Of a stretch of DNA of 64,000 nt, positions 1-8,820 are shown piece after piece. Numbering within the stretch: the first letter of the stretch is position 1; each line of letters starts with the position of its first letter. The notes beneath the pieces were generated by a model, which was not told the DNA's origin, ran no database searches, and worked only from the letters and a program-made list of their open reading frames with translations. Where the stretch lies: the NCBI GenBank assembly GCA_019359435.1, contig JAHHHI010000077.1, forward strand, positions 27,418-91,417, given 5' to 3'. Source of the stretch: Kaiparowitsia implicata GSE-PSE-MK54-09C (lineage in GTDB: Bacteria > Cyanobacteriota > Cyanobacteriia > Elainellales > Elainellaceae). The translations under genes were made by a program, and so were the position numbers.

Positions 1-96
1 ATCGGCGGTTTGCTCAATGCAGGGCTGATTTATATAGAGGAACAGGTTGAGAAATGGCCTAAAGCCGTGCGATCGCCCCGCAGCCTCCTAAAATAG
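1..96 (+). CDS. C-terminal fragment of a gene cut by the window edge
   Basis: An open frame enters from the left edge and runs 31 codons to TAG at 94-96. The tail reads IGGLLNAGLIYIEEQVEKWP and then a basic stretch. It is in good codon context, with a HIP1-like site coded as VRSPRS. The family cannot be identified from so little sequence. It is co-directional with the TldD gene that starts about 190 bases downstream. Confidence 0.45.
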   Translation: MGGLLNAGLIYIEEQVEKWPKAVRSPRSLLK

Positions 97-287
97 GGAG
101 GAGTAAAAAATGACGAATTAACATGCGCGGGTGAGCAGCGCCAACCGCCCAGTAAAGCGCCACAGCGATTGCATCGTTAACGATAGGCTGCTCGCTTTAC
201 GCGATCTGAGCCTGTTCTAACTATTCCGAATTCTACGGTTTTGAATTCTACAGTGCTCTGATTGATTTCCCTTATCCCCCACCCTCT

Positions 288-1691
288 ATGCTTGTTGCCT
301 TACCCGACGCCAAAAGCCTGCTCACCGATCTGCTGGCGCGCTACCGTCACCGTGCCGACTTTCTCTCAGTTCGCATCGAAGAAGCAGAAGGCACTGATAT
401 TTTACTGCGCGGTAGCAAGGTCGAAACCCTCAGCGAGGGCATTTCAGTCGGCGGGCAGGTGCGCGTCTGCCACCAGGGCGGTTGGGGGTTTGCCAGCTTT
501 AACCGCCTAGAGCAGTTGAGCGATCGCTTAGAGGAGGCGATCGCCGCCGCCCATCTCGTGGGAGATGACGAAACATTGTTGGCCCCCATCCCCATCTTGC
601 AAGACGCATACCATCTGCCCCTCACGGGGAGTGACCCCCGCCACATTCCCCTTGCCCGCAAAAAAGATCTGTGCCGCCACTATGCCGAGATTCTCCGCAG
701 TTTGGATGACCGCATCACCACCACCTCTGTGCGCTACGGCGACAGCACCCAGCGCGTGGTAATTGCCACCTCAGAAGGCACGCTGATTGAGCAATCTTGG
801 TCAGATATGGAAATGCGCTTTGCTGCGACCGCCCGCCATAGCGACATGGTGCAAACGGGGCGCGAAACCACCGGCTCTCGCTGCGCCTATGAAGATCTAG
901 AGCAGTTAGACGAGCAGGTGCGGAGCGCAGCCCAGCGAGCAGTGGATGCATTGGCCTTGCCCCCGGTTAAGGGCAATACCTACACCGTCGTGATTGATCC
1001 CATCCTAACCGGGCTGTTTGTGCATGAAGCCTTTGGCCACCTGTCAGAATCTGACATGATCTATGAAAACCCCGACCTCATGGAAGTGATGACCTTGGGT
1101 CGGCGGTTTGGCTCGGATGAGCTGCAAATTTTTGATGGGGCTGCACCGCTCGGGCATCGGGGCAGCTATGCCTATGACGATGAGGGCGTGCCGGCCACCA
1201 CCACCCAGCTAATTCAGGATGGGGTGCTGGTGGGGCGGCTGCACTCGCGCGAAACCGCTGGCAAGCTCGACGAAACCCCCACGGGCAACGCCCGCTGCCT
1301 CAACTATCACTATCCCCCGCTGGTGCGCATGACCAATACCTGGATCGAGTCGGGCACAACCCCCGTGGCTGATCTGTCGAGCGACATTCGGGAAGGCGTC
1401 TACGCCCGTAACTGGATTGGCGGCATGACCAATGGTGAAATGTTTACCTTTACTGCTGGCGAAGCCTGGATGATTCGCAAGGGCGAGTTGGCGGAACCCG
1501 TGCGAGATGTGACGTTGTCGGGCAATGTGTTTACGACCTTGGCCGATATTGAAGCGATTGGGGATGATTTTTTCTGGGATGAGTCGGGCGGCTGTGGCAA
1601 AGGCGGTCAGAGCGGCTTGGCGGTCGGATGTGGTGGCCCGAGCTTGCGCATTCGCAACATTGTGGTAGGCGGTGAGGCTGTAGAAGATTAG
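288..1691 (+). CDS. tldD: TldD/PmbA-family metalloprotease
   Basis: This 467-residue protein has the length and architecture of the TldD subunit of the TldD/TldE (PmbA) protease, a cytosolic zinc enzyme that degrades unfolded peptides and processes some modified peptides. The zinc-binding helix HEAFGH lies at residues 246-251. The C-terminal glycine/cysteine-rich segment (GGCGKGGQSG) is the usual TldD end. The ATG at 288 is the first start in frame with the conserved N-terminus, and no strong ribosome binding site is visible. The partner gene (pmbA/tldE) is not adjacent. The family is clear, and the HEAFGH motif favours TldD over TldE. Confidence 0.9.
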   Translation: MLVALPDAKSLLTDLLARYRHRADFLSVRIEEAEGTDILLRGSKVETLSEGISVGGQVRVCHQGGWGFASFNRLEQLSDRLEEAIAAAHLVGDDETLLAPIPILQDAYHLPLTGSDPRHIPLARKKDLCRHYAEILRSLDDRITTTSVRYGDSTQRVVIATSEGTLIEQSWSDMEMRFAATARHSDMVQTGRETTGSRCAYEDLEQLDEQVRSAAQRAVDALALPPVKGNTYTVVIDPILTGLFVHEAFGHLSESDMIYENPDLMEVMTLGRRFGSDELQIFDGAAPLGHRGSYAYDDEGVPATTTQLIQDGVLVGRLHSRETAGKLDETPTGNARCLNYHYPPLVRMTNTWIESGTTPVADLSSDIREGVYARNWIGGMTNGEMFTFTAGEAWMIRKGELAEPVRDVTLSGNVFTTLADIEAIGDDFFWDESGGCGKGGQSGLAVGCGGPSLRIRNIVVGGEAVED

Positions 1692-1805
1692 GACGCATGG
1701 GCGGTTGAATCGCGCGGTTGTTGAGCCAGCGGCACCCTTTGGTCTGCCCGCTGCAATTTAGGTTAGGATTTGGCAGCCATCTACTGTTCTGTGCCGTCCT
1801 CAGCC

Positions 1806-4292
1806 ATGATTTCATCTCATCTGTCCTCGATTGCTCAGCGCTTAGTTTCTGCCGGAATTAGCCTCGTAATGGGAGCGGGGGGGCTGGCGCTGCTGGCGCA
1901 ACCCGTTCGCAGTGCCGAGCGCATCACCACCTTTTTGGGGCCGCTTCAGCTCACCGTGTCGCTAGATGCACTAGAAACATTTGTGGAGGAGGGGACGGCC
2001 TCAGGTACACTGGCGCTGATGCTGCGGGCCGTGAACGAGCCGACTCGTGCTCAACTGCGCCAAGGCTTAGGGCGATCGCTCACGGTCAATGCCGAGACGG
2101 TAGCCCGCATCACCTACGTGCCGATGGTCGAACAGGTGTTGCAGAGTGCGGGGCGAGCCTTCACGATGCCGTCGGGGCGCAACGGCTTTTCGGGGCTTCG
2201 GTCAGCGCTAATCTTGACGGCGGCCAACCAGCCGGAGGGGTGGACGGCTATCGACGTGCTGCGGCAGTTTCCGGGAGACGAAGTGCGGGTGGATTTGCGC
2301 TATCTGCAGGCGATCGCCCGCGAACTCTCTGCGGTGCTCGTGCATCGCGATGCGGCGGTTGAGGTGATTCGGCAAGCGGCGCAGCAAGAGGCCGCTGCCC
2401 AGCCCCTGCCCACCCCGGCTCTAGCCGATTTGAGCCAGCCCGGCCCCTACACCTATCGGCGTGAGCAGTTGAGTTTCGACATCCGCGCCACCCGCGCCAC
2501 CCTCCAGGGCTTGGCCACTCGCTATACCCTCCGCGCCGACGCCTACCTGCCTGAGGGCGTCTCTGGCCCAGTGCCCGTCGTGGTGTTTTCCCACGGCTTT
2601 GGCGGGCGGCTCACCGATGGTGCAACCGTAGCCGACCACCTCACCTCCCACGGTTTTGCGGTGCTGGTGCCCGAGCATATCGGCACGACTGACACCTTCC
2701 GCAGCAACTTCTTGCAGGGACGCTCGGGTGACATCATGAGTCCCATCGAGTATGTCAGCCGCCAGCTCGACATTATTTACATGCTAGACGAGTTTGAAGC
2801 TCTAGCCGAGCGGGATCCCGCCTGGGCGAATCGGCTCGATTTGCAGCAGGTGGGGGTGATTGGGGCCTCCTTTGGTGGACTGACCACGATTTCTGCAGCA
2901 GGCGCTAGCTTCAATCCGGCGGAGTTTGATGCCGCCTGTGCAGATGGCCTAACTCAGTTCAACCCGGCCTTTTTGCTGCAGTGCCATGCCCGCTTTTTGC
3001 CCCCGACGGAGTATGCGTTTACCGACCCGCGCATCCGGGCGGCCTTTGCGCAATATCCCATGGGCGCGACGCTCTATGGCCCGGCGGGGATGGCAAATAT
3101 CGAAATCCCCACGCTGATTCTGGCGGGAAGCCACGATCTCTTAGCCCCATCGGTGTATGAGCAAATCCCGATGTTTGCGTGGATGAACTCTCCCGATAAG
3201 TATCTGGCGATGATGGTGCCGGGGAACCACTTCTCGACCAGCAGCCCCAGCAATCTGGAACTGGTGCCCAGGGCGCTGCATGGCCCCGATGCCAGTATTG
3301 GACGCGCATACCAGCGATCGCTCAGTGTGGCATTTTTCGGCACCTACCTGAGTGAGGAGCCCGACGCGTCGCCCTATCGGCCCTATCTGACGGCAGCCTA
3401 TGCCGATCGCATGAGCCAGCCTGAAATGCCGATCTATGTCGTGCGATCGCTCCCCCCCGATCAGCTCAATGCCGCCTATGGGGGAAATTTCCCGACTGCC
3501 GTGACTGCAATAGTTCCCTCAACGACCTCGGCGTCTGTATTAGAAGATATTCAGCAAACAGGCCTCTTGCGGGTGGGCATTCGCACCGACTCGGCTCCGC
3601 TGGGCTCCATTGATCGCGAAGGCCGCTGGGATGGCTATTGCTTTGACCTAGCGACCGCGCTAGCGCAGCATGTATCTCGAAGTGAAGGGAGCGGCGATCG
3701 CCCCTTGGGCATTGATGTCATTCAACTGCCATCAAACGCCAGCACCCGCGCCGATCTGGTGCAAAGCGGCGCGGTGCATCTGGAGTGTGGCCCCAACGTG
3801 ATCGAGGAAAGTGACCGGGGCGTGGCGTTTTCAGAACCGTTCATGGTGTCGGGAACCCAGGTGCTCGTCAGTGCGGCAACGGCAGAGGCGGTAGATTTAA
3901 ATCAGGGCTTGGCAGGGCTGGCGGTGGGGGTGGTGGATGACCGCACCGCGGCTAACCTGCGGCAGCGCTATCCCCAAGCGGAGATTCGGGCGGCTGAGGA
4001 GCTAGATCTGCAAGCCCTGCTGAGCGGAAGCCTGGATGCCGTAGCCGACGATGGCCTGCGGCTGCTGGGCGAAATCGCTCGCGAGGGAGAGTCGCCGACG
4101 GCGTTTGCGCTGGTGCCCGCGACACCGCTCTCCTGCAACTTTTATGGACTGCTGCTGCCTGCGGGCGATCGCCCCTGGCAGACCACCGTCAACCGGTTCC
4201 TGCGCAGCGAGGCCGCTCTGCAAGCTCGCCGCGATTGGCTGGGCGACTTTTCCGACAATGCCCTCACCACCCTCGACTTCTGCTTCCGGTAA
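1806..4292 (+). CDS. Exported alpha/beta hydrolase (DUF1400 type) fused to a periplasmic solute-binding domain
   Basis: The protein has 828 residues from ATG 1806; an upstream in-frame TTG at 1770 would add 12. A hydrophobic signal sequence (about residues 8-35, ending near AQPVRSAE) precedes a DUF1400-like region. An alpha/beta hydrolase follows, with nucleophile elbow GASFGG (Ser about 355) and a probable catalytic His in PGNHFS. From about residue 580 a second module starts with GLLRVGIRTDSAPLG and continues GYCFDLATALAQ, which is the pattern of family-3 amino-acid binding proteins (SBP_bac_3). DUF1400-hydrolases are cyanobacterial secreted lipase-like proteins of unknown substrate. The fusion suggests binding of a hydrolysis product or a sensory role, which is inference. 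It stands alone downstream of tldD. Confidence 0.8.
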   Translation: MISSHLSSIAQRLVSAGISLVMGAGGLALLAQPVRSAERITTFLGPLQLTVSLDALETFVEEGTASGTLALMLRAVNEPTRAQLRQGLGRSLTVNAETVARITYVPMVEQVLQSAGRAFTMPSGRNGFSGLRSALILTAANQPEGWTAIDVLRQFPGDEVRVDLRYLQAIARELSAVLVHRDAAVEVIRQAAQQEAAAQPLPTPALADLSQPGPYTYRREQLSFDIRATRATLQGLATRYTLRADAYLPEGVSGPVPVVVFSHGFGGRLTDGATVADHLTSHGFAVLVPEHIGTTDTFRSNFLQGRSGDIMSPIEYVSRQLDIIYMLDEFEALAERDPAWANRLDLQQVGVIGASFGGLTTISAAGASFNPAEFDAACADGLTQFNPAFLLQCHARFLPPTEYAFTDPRIRAAFAQYPMGATLYGPAGMANIEIPTLILAGSHDLLAPSVYEQIPMFAWMNSPDKYLAMMVPGNHFSTSSPSNLELVPRALHGPDASIGRAYQRSLSVAFFGTYLSEEPDASPYRPYLTAAYADRMSQPEMPIYVVRSLPPDQLNAAYGGNFPTAVTAIVPSTTSASVLEDIQQTGLLRVGIRTDSAPLGSIDREGRWDGYCFDLATALAQHVSRSEGSGDRPLGIDVIQLPSNASTRADLVQSGAVHLECGPNVIEESDRGVAFSEPFMVSGTQVLVSAATAEAVDLNQGLAGLAVGVVDDRTAANLRQRYPQAEIRAAEELDLQALLSGSLDAVADDGLRLLGEIAREGESPTAFALVPATPLSCNFYGLLLPAGDRPWQTTVNRFLRSEAALQARRDWLGDFSDNALTTLDFCFR

Positions 4293-4355
4293 AGAATCAA
4301 AACGACTGATTATCAAGGGTTGTAGCCTTACCGATGGAATTTCAGGTCTAGGAGT

Positions 4356-5078
4356 TCAGTCAGGTAGTTTGATCATGCGATAGGTGCAGCGCCGGGCACC
4401 TGCCACAATATGTTCGGTGCGTTCTATCTGCACCGACGATCCTACAATCTGCTGAAAGACCTCCTGCTCGCGATCGCACAGCCCCGTGCAAGCTGTCGCC
4501 GCCGCGCAGATCGGGCAGTGATGTTCAATCAATAGAAACGAGCCATCTGCCTGGGGTTGCACCTCGGCCATATAGCCCTCCGCCGTGCGCAGTTCCGCCA
4601 GCGCCGCCAACTTAGCAGGCAGCGTTGACTGCGGCGAAATTTGAGCATGATAATCCACCAGTTGGTTCCGCGTGCGGATGTCGAGCAGGCGATCCAGTCC
4701 CGCATCGCCAAAGGCTTCGGCCACCGACTGCAACAGCCCCAGCGTTAGCTCCGCATAGCCCTCGGGAAAAAAGCGATCGGCAGCAGGGGTTAGCCGCCAC
4801 AGCTTAGCCGGACGCCCCATCGCCCGCGCCTCTTCCTCAAAGCTGACGAGGTGCTCGTCTTGCAGTGCATACAGGTGTTGCCGCACCGCCATTGCCGACA
4901 CGCCCATCACAGCGGCCAACGCCTGGGCATCCATTGCCCCCTCTCGTTTGAGGCAGTGGATGATGGCTCGGCGGGTGCGTGTGGCCTTGGATGTAGCCTT
5001 GGATGTGGCCTTGGATTGAGACGTTGATGATTGACTCGACTGCTTTGATGCGTTAGATGGGGTTTGAGAGAGTGCCAT
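4356..5078 (-). CDS. SufR/ArsR-like winged-helix regulator with C-terminal cysteine cluster
   Basis: A 240-residue regulator. The N-terminus is Ser/Thr/Lys-rich with a triplicated SKAT motif coded by 12-base repeats. A winged helix follows (AQALAAVMGVSAMAVRQHL, recognition helix about residues 45-65, then the wing GRPAKLWRLT). The C-terminal half has the SufR-type signature: cysteines in HCPICAAA, TACTGLC and a final RRC, which suggest a metal or Fe-S cofactor. Start 5078 is chosen because the longer frame (ATG 5180) would run through the divergent promoter. It is transcribed divergently from the dehydrogenase at 5170, with inverted repeats between them, so control of that gene and itself is likely. 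It could be SufR itself, but no suf genes are near, so I keep the general call. Confidence 0.75.
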   Translation of the reverse strand: MALSQTPSNASKQSSQSSTSQSKATSKATSKATRTRRAIIHCLKREGAMDAQALAAVMGVSAMAVRQHLYALQDEHLVSFEEEARAMGRPAKLWRLTPAADRFFPEGYAELTLGLLQSVAEAFGDAGLDRLLDIRTRNQLVDYHAQISPQSTLPAKLAALAELRTAEGYMAEVQPQADGSFLLIEHHCPICAAATACTGLCDREQEVFQQIVGSSVQIERTEHIVAGARRCTYRMIKLPD

Positions 5079-5130
5079 GTGAACAAAGTAAAGAAAACTC
5101 TTTACAAAGTCAAGAGGAATGGCTATGATG

Positions 5131-5156
5131 CTTTCTAAAGTTTTTTCTTTAGAAAG
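5131..5156. promoter_or_regulatory. Perfect inverted repeat in divergent promoter (candidate operator)
   Basis: CTTTCTAAAG at 5131-5140 is repeated in perfect inverse as CTTTAGAAAG at 5147-5156, with a six-T spacer. A second related palindromic site, CTTTACAAAG, lies at 5100-5109. Both sit between the divergent SufR-like regulator and the dehydrogenase. The spacing and AT-rich dyads fit an operator for the regulator. A hairpin in the 5' leader of the dehydrogenase mRNA is the alternative. Confidence 0.5.
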
Positions 5157-5169
5157 TGGGGGGATGGTC

Positions 5170-5889
5170 ATGGCAGGCACGCCAAAGAAGGTGGCAATTG
5201 TGACGGCGGCGAGTCGGGGAATTGGGGCGGGCTGTGCGCGGGAGCTAGCGGCGCAGGGCTATGCCGTGTCGCTGATGGCGCGATCGCCCAGTATTAACGA
5301 CCTCGCACAAGCGCTGGGCGGCATTGCTACTCAGGGTTCAATGGCCGACCCGCAAGACTTGCAGACACTTGTGAACCACACCCTCAACACCTGGGGACGC
5401 ATTGATGCCGTCGTGAACAGCTTTGGCGATCCGCCGCGTCCCGATTTGCTGTCTATTTCTGACACCCTATGGCTAGACCAGTTTGATCTGCTGTTTTTGA
5501 GCGTCGTGCGGCTGATGCGGCTGGTGACACCAACTATGCAGCGGCAGGGGGGCGGCGTAGTGGTGAATATTTCGGCTTCCGACTCGCGAGAGCCATCATT
5601 GGGCACTCCCTTTAGCGGCACCTTGCGGGCAGCTATGGAGGGCTTTTCAAAGCTGTATGCCAAGCGCTATCGGAGCGATCGCATCCGCATGATTTGCGTG
5701 GCCCCCTTCTTTGTCGCAGACAGCCTCGCAGAGCTCGACGGGTGGGAGGTTCCCACAGATCTCACTTGGGGACGCCCCGCCACCTACGCTGAGTTCGCGA
5801 AGACTGTCGTGTTTCTGATCTCCGACGACGCGCAATTCATCTCCGGTACAACACTAAAGGTTGATGAAGCCTATTCAGCAGCACTGTGA
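5170..5889 (+). CDS. Short-chain dehydrogenase/reductase family protein with atypical active site
   Basis: A 239-residue SDR with the dinucleotide motif TAASRGIG near residue 15 and an NSFG segment in place of NNAG. The catalytic Ser is present (VVNISAS). At the position of the usual YxxxK the sequence reads SGTLRAAMEGFSK, so Tyr and Lys appear replaced by Ser and Arg. This substitution occurs in a sub-branch of FabG-like proteins whose chemistry may differ. ATG 5170 gives the best N-terminus; 5164 and 5119 are in frame, but 5119 would place the candidate operator inside the gene. It is divergent from the SufR-like regulator, which probably controls it. The substrate is unknown. Confidence 0.8.
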   Translation: MAGTPKKVAIVTAASRGIGAGCARELAAQGYAVSLMARSPSINDLAQALGGIATQGSMADPQDLQTLVNHTLNTWGRIDAVVNSFGDPPRPDLLSISDTLWLDQFDLLFLSVVRLMRLVTPTMQRQGGGVVVNISASDSREPSLGTPFSGTLRAAMEGFSKLYAKRYRSDRIRMICVAPFFVADSLAELDGWEVPTDLTWGRPATYAEFAKTVVFLISDDAQFISGTTLKVDEAYSAAL

Positions 5890-6073
5890 CTGAACTAGGG
5901 CTGGCACAGTTGAACTCTGCACAAGGTACGTATGGCCGTTGACGTGAGATGGGTGTAATTTAAGGCCGCTATTTCATCACGGATGAAACAGATGGCAACA
6001 GATTTAACTCTATGCTTTGAAGTCACCAGACTAGAATAGTGAGCAATTGTCTTTAATCCTTCAGCCGTTAGCA

Positions 6074-8674
6074 ATGTCGCAGTCTCACCATTCCTTTGAT
6101 GCCGCCAATGGTCGCAAGTTCGAGCTTCCTGGTGCCAAGCCCCACTACAATCCCGATCGTCCGGGCCAAGTGGAGCACATTGCGCTGGATCTAGCGCTCG
6201 ACATTCCCAACCAGTGCTATAGCGGCACCTGCACTATTCGCCTGCGCCCCGTGCGCAACGGCATTGACCGACTGGTGCTGGATGCGGTGAACTTGCAAAT
6301 TGAGTCGGTGAAGATTGGCAAAACGAAGCAGACGTTTGACTATGACGGCGACGTGCTCACAGTACACCTTAAGCAGCCAACCCAGGATGGCAAGGTGATC
6401 GAGGTGGCGATCGCCTACCACAATGACAACCCCCAACGCGGCATCTACTTTATTGCGCCCAACGAACACTATCCCGACAAGCCTGTGCAAGTGTGGACTC
6501 AAGGCGAGGATGAAGACTCTCGCTACTGGTTCCCCTGTTTTGACTATCCAGGGCAGTTGGCCACCAGCGAAATTCGGGTGCGGGTACCCAAGCAATTGCT
6601 CGCGATTTCTAACGGCGAATTGGTAGACACCGCCGAAGATGGGGACGACAAAATTTACCACTGGCATCAAAAAGAGGTGCACCCTACCTATTTAATGACG
6701 CTGGCCGTGGGCGACTTTGCGGAACTGCGCGATGAGTGGCAGGGCAAGCCCGTCACCTACTATGTTGAAAAAGGGCGCGAACACCAGGCCACGCTGAGCA
6801 TGGGCAAGACGCCCCAGATGATTGAGTTTTTTAGCACCGCGTTTGGCTATCCCTACCCCTTTCCCAAATACGCCCAGGTCTGCGTGGATGACTTCATCTT
6901 TGGCGGCATGGAAAACACCTCCACCACGCTGCTGACCGATCGGTGTCTGCTGGATGATCGCGCCGCCTTAGACAATCCCCGCACGGAGTTTTTGGTGGCG
7001 CACGAACTGGCCCACCAGTGGTTTGGCGACTTGGTGGTGATCAAACACTGGAGCCATGCTTGGATTAAGGAGGGGATGGCCTCCTATTCAGAAGTGCTGT
7101 GGGCCGATCATGAGTATGGCGCAGACGAAGCCGCCTACTACCGCCTCAACGAAGCGCGCAGCTACATTTCTGAAGACAGCTCACGCTACCGCCGTCCCAT
7201 TGTCACCAACGTCTATCGCGAGGCGATCGAGCTATACGATCGCCACCTCTACGAAAAAGGCTCCTGCGTGTACCACATGATCCGCACTGAGTTAGGGGAT
7301 GAAGAGTTCTTCGACGCGGTGCACACCTTTGTCAACGACAACGCTCACAGCACGGTGGAAACTGTGGATCTGCTGCGGGCGATTGAAAAAGCCAGCGGTC
7401 GTAATCTCAACTTTTTGTTCGATCAATACGTGTATCGCGGGGGGCACCCCGACTTTAAGGTGGCCTATTCCTGGGATGGGGACAGCAAGCTGGCTAAGGT
7501 GACCGTCACCCAAACGCAGGCCAAAGACGGTGAAACGCCTCTGAACAGCGACCTATTCGACCTCAAAATTCCCATTGGCTTTGGTTATGGAGCGGCGGAG
7601 ACTGCGGCCATGGTCAAGCCCTTTACGGTACGGCTGCACGAAAAAGAGCAAACCTTCTACTTCCCGCTGGAGGAGAAGCCGCAGTTCATCAGCTTTGATG
7701 TCGGCAACCACTATCTCAAAACGGTGTCGTTGGAGTATGCCGTCGCGGAACTGAAGGCTCAGCTGGCCTACGATCCTGACCCGGTCTCGCGTATTTATGC
7801 GGCGATCGCCCTCTCTAAAAAAGGCAATCTAGAAGCCGTCAAAGCCCTCGGCAACGCGCTGCTCACCGATCCCTTCTGGGGGGTGCGAGCGGAGGTAGCG
7901 GGGCAGCTTGCCAACATCAAGCTCGATCAAGCCTGCGAGGCTCTGTTAGAAGGGCTGATGGATGACAACCCGCGCGTGCGCCGGGCCGTGCTCGATGCCT
8001 TGGGCCAAGTGAAGACGCTATCCAGCTACAAAGCGCTCAAGGCCGTTGTGGAACGGGGCGACCCCAGCTACTATGCTGAAGCAGCAGCGGTGCGATCGCT
8101 CGCCAATGTCGCCACCACGCAGATCAACGGCAAATCCAAAGAAGACAAGGTGATCAAGCTGCTAAAAGCGGTGTTAGAAAGCCGGGCGGGCTGGAACGAA
8201 ACGGTGCGGAGTGGGGCGATCGCCGGACTCAGCCGCTTCAAAACCTCTGCCGCCGCCCTTGATCTCATTTTGGAATACACCGTCTTAGGCGTGCCCCAGC
8301 CCTTGCGGTTGGCCGCCATGCGCGCCCTGGGTGCCATCTCTACCGGGCAAACCACGCCCAATCTCGATCGCATTCTAGAACGCCTCAACGTGCTGGCCGA
8401 TGAGCCCTTCTTTCTCACCCAAGTTGCCGTGGTGGGCGCACTGGGGCAAATGGAAACGACCCGAGCCGTCACCATCCTCAACTCCTTGACGGAGCGCACC
8501 CCCGACGGGCGCGTGCGCCGCATCGCTGAAGAGGCCAGTCAGCGGGTGCTAAAGCGGTCCGGCTCTGACCAAGCGGTGAAAAAGCTGCAAGAAGAACTGG
8601 ATCAGCTCAAGAAAGATAATCAAAATCTCCGCAGTCGGCTAGAAAGTTTAGAGGCAAAAGCGGGGATTCAGTAG
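6074..8674 (+). CDS. pepN: M1-family aminopeptidase with C-terminal HEAT repeats
   Basis: An 866-residue zinc aminopeptidase. The exopeptidase motif GGMEN is at about residue 277 and the zinc site HELAHQWFGD starts at His310, with the downstream Glu in WIKEGMASY. From about residue 570 the chain becomes helical HEAT/PBS-like repeats (VRAEVAGQLA, VRRAVLDALG, LRLAAMRALG), ending in a charged coiled coil (LQEELDQLKKDNQNLRSRL). This matches the cyanobacterial M1 peptidase plan, which differs from enteric PepN. ATG 6074 (MSQSHHSFDA) is chosen over TTG 6047. It removes N-terminal residues from peptides in the cytosol. It is monocistronic, with about 150 bases to clpB. Confidence 0.9.
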   Translation: MSQSHHSFDAANGRKFELPGAKPHYNPDRPGQVEHIALDLALDIPNQCYSGTCTIRLRPVRNGIDRLVLDAVNLQIESVKIGKTKQTFDYDGDVLTVHLKQPTQDGKVIEVAIAYHNDNPQRGIYFIAPNEHYPDKPVQVWTQGEDEDSRYWFPCFDYPGQLATSEIRVRVPKQLLAISNGELVDTAEDGDDKIYHWHQKEVHPTYLMTLAVGDFAELRDEWQGKPVTYYVEKGREHQATLSMGKTPQMIEFFSTAFGYPYPFPKYAQVCVDDFIFGGMENTSTTLLTDRCLLDDRAALDNPRTEFLVAHELAHQWFGDLVVIKHWSHAWIKEGMASYSEVLWADHEYGADEAAYYRLNEARSYISEDSSRYRRPIVTNVYREAIELYDRHLYEKGSCVYHMIRTELGDEEFFDAVHTFVNDNAHSTVETVDLLRAIEKASGRNLNFLFDQYVYRGGHPDFKVAYSWDGDSKLAKVTVTQTQAKDGETPLNSDLFDLKIPIGFGYGAAETAAMVKPFTVRLHEKEQTFYFPLEEKPQFISFDVGNHYLKTVSLEYAVAELKAQLAYDPDPVSRIYAAIALSKKGNLEAVKALGNALLTDPFWGVRAEVAGQLANIKLDQACEALLEGLMDDNPRVRRAVLDALGQVKTLSSYKALKAVVERGDPSYYAEAAAVRSLANVATTQINGKSKEDKVIKLLKAVLESRAGWNETVRSGAIAGLSRFKTSAAALDLILEYTVLGVPQPLRLAAMRALGAISTGQTTPNLDRILERLNVLADEPFFLTQVAVVGALGQMETTRAVTILNSLTERTPDGRVRRIAEEASQRVLKRSGSDQAVKKLQEELDQLKKDNQNLRSRLESLEAKAGIQ

Positions 8675-8820
8675 TCGAGGGTCTGCGCGGAACCGGGCTG
8701 GGTCTGGCATCGCCCCCTCAACCGTGCAAATGCCGCGATTATCGCTCCTGCTTAACACGAGCGATATGATGAGGGAGAGAACACGCTTCAATTATTTGGA
8801 TACTACTCGCGACGAATACC

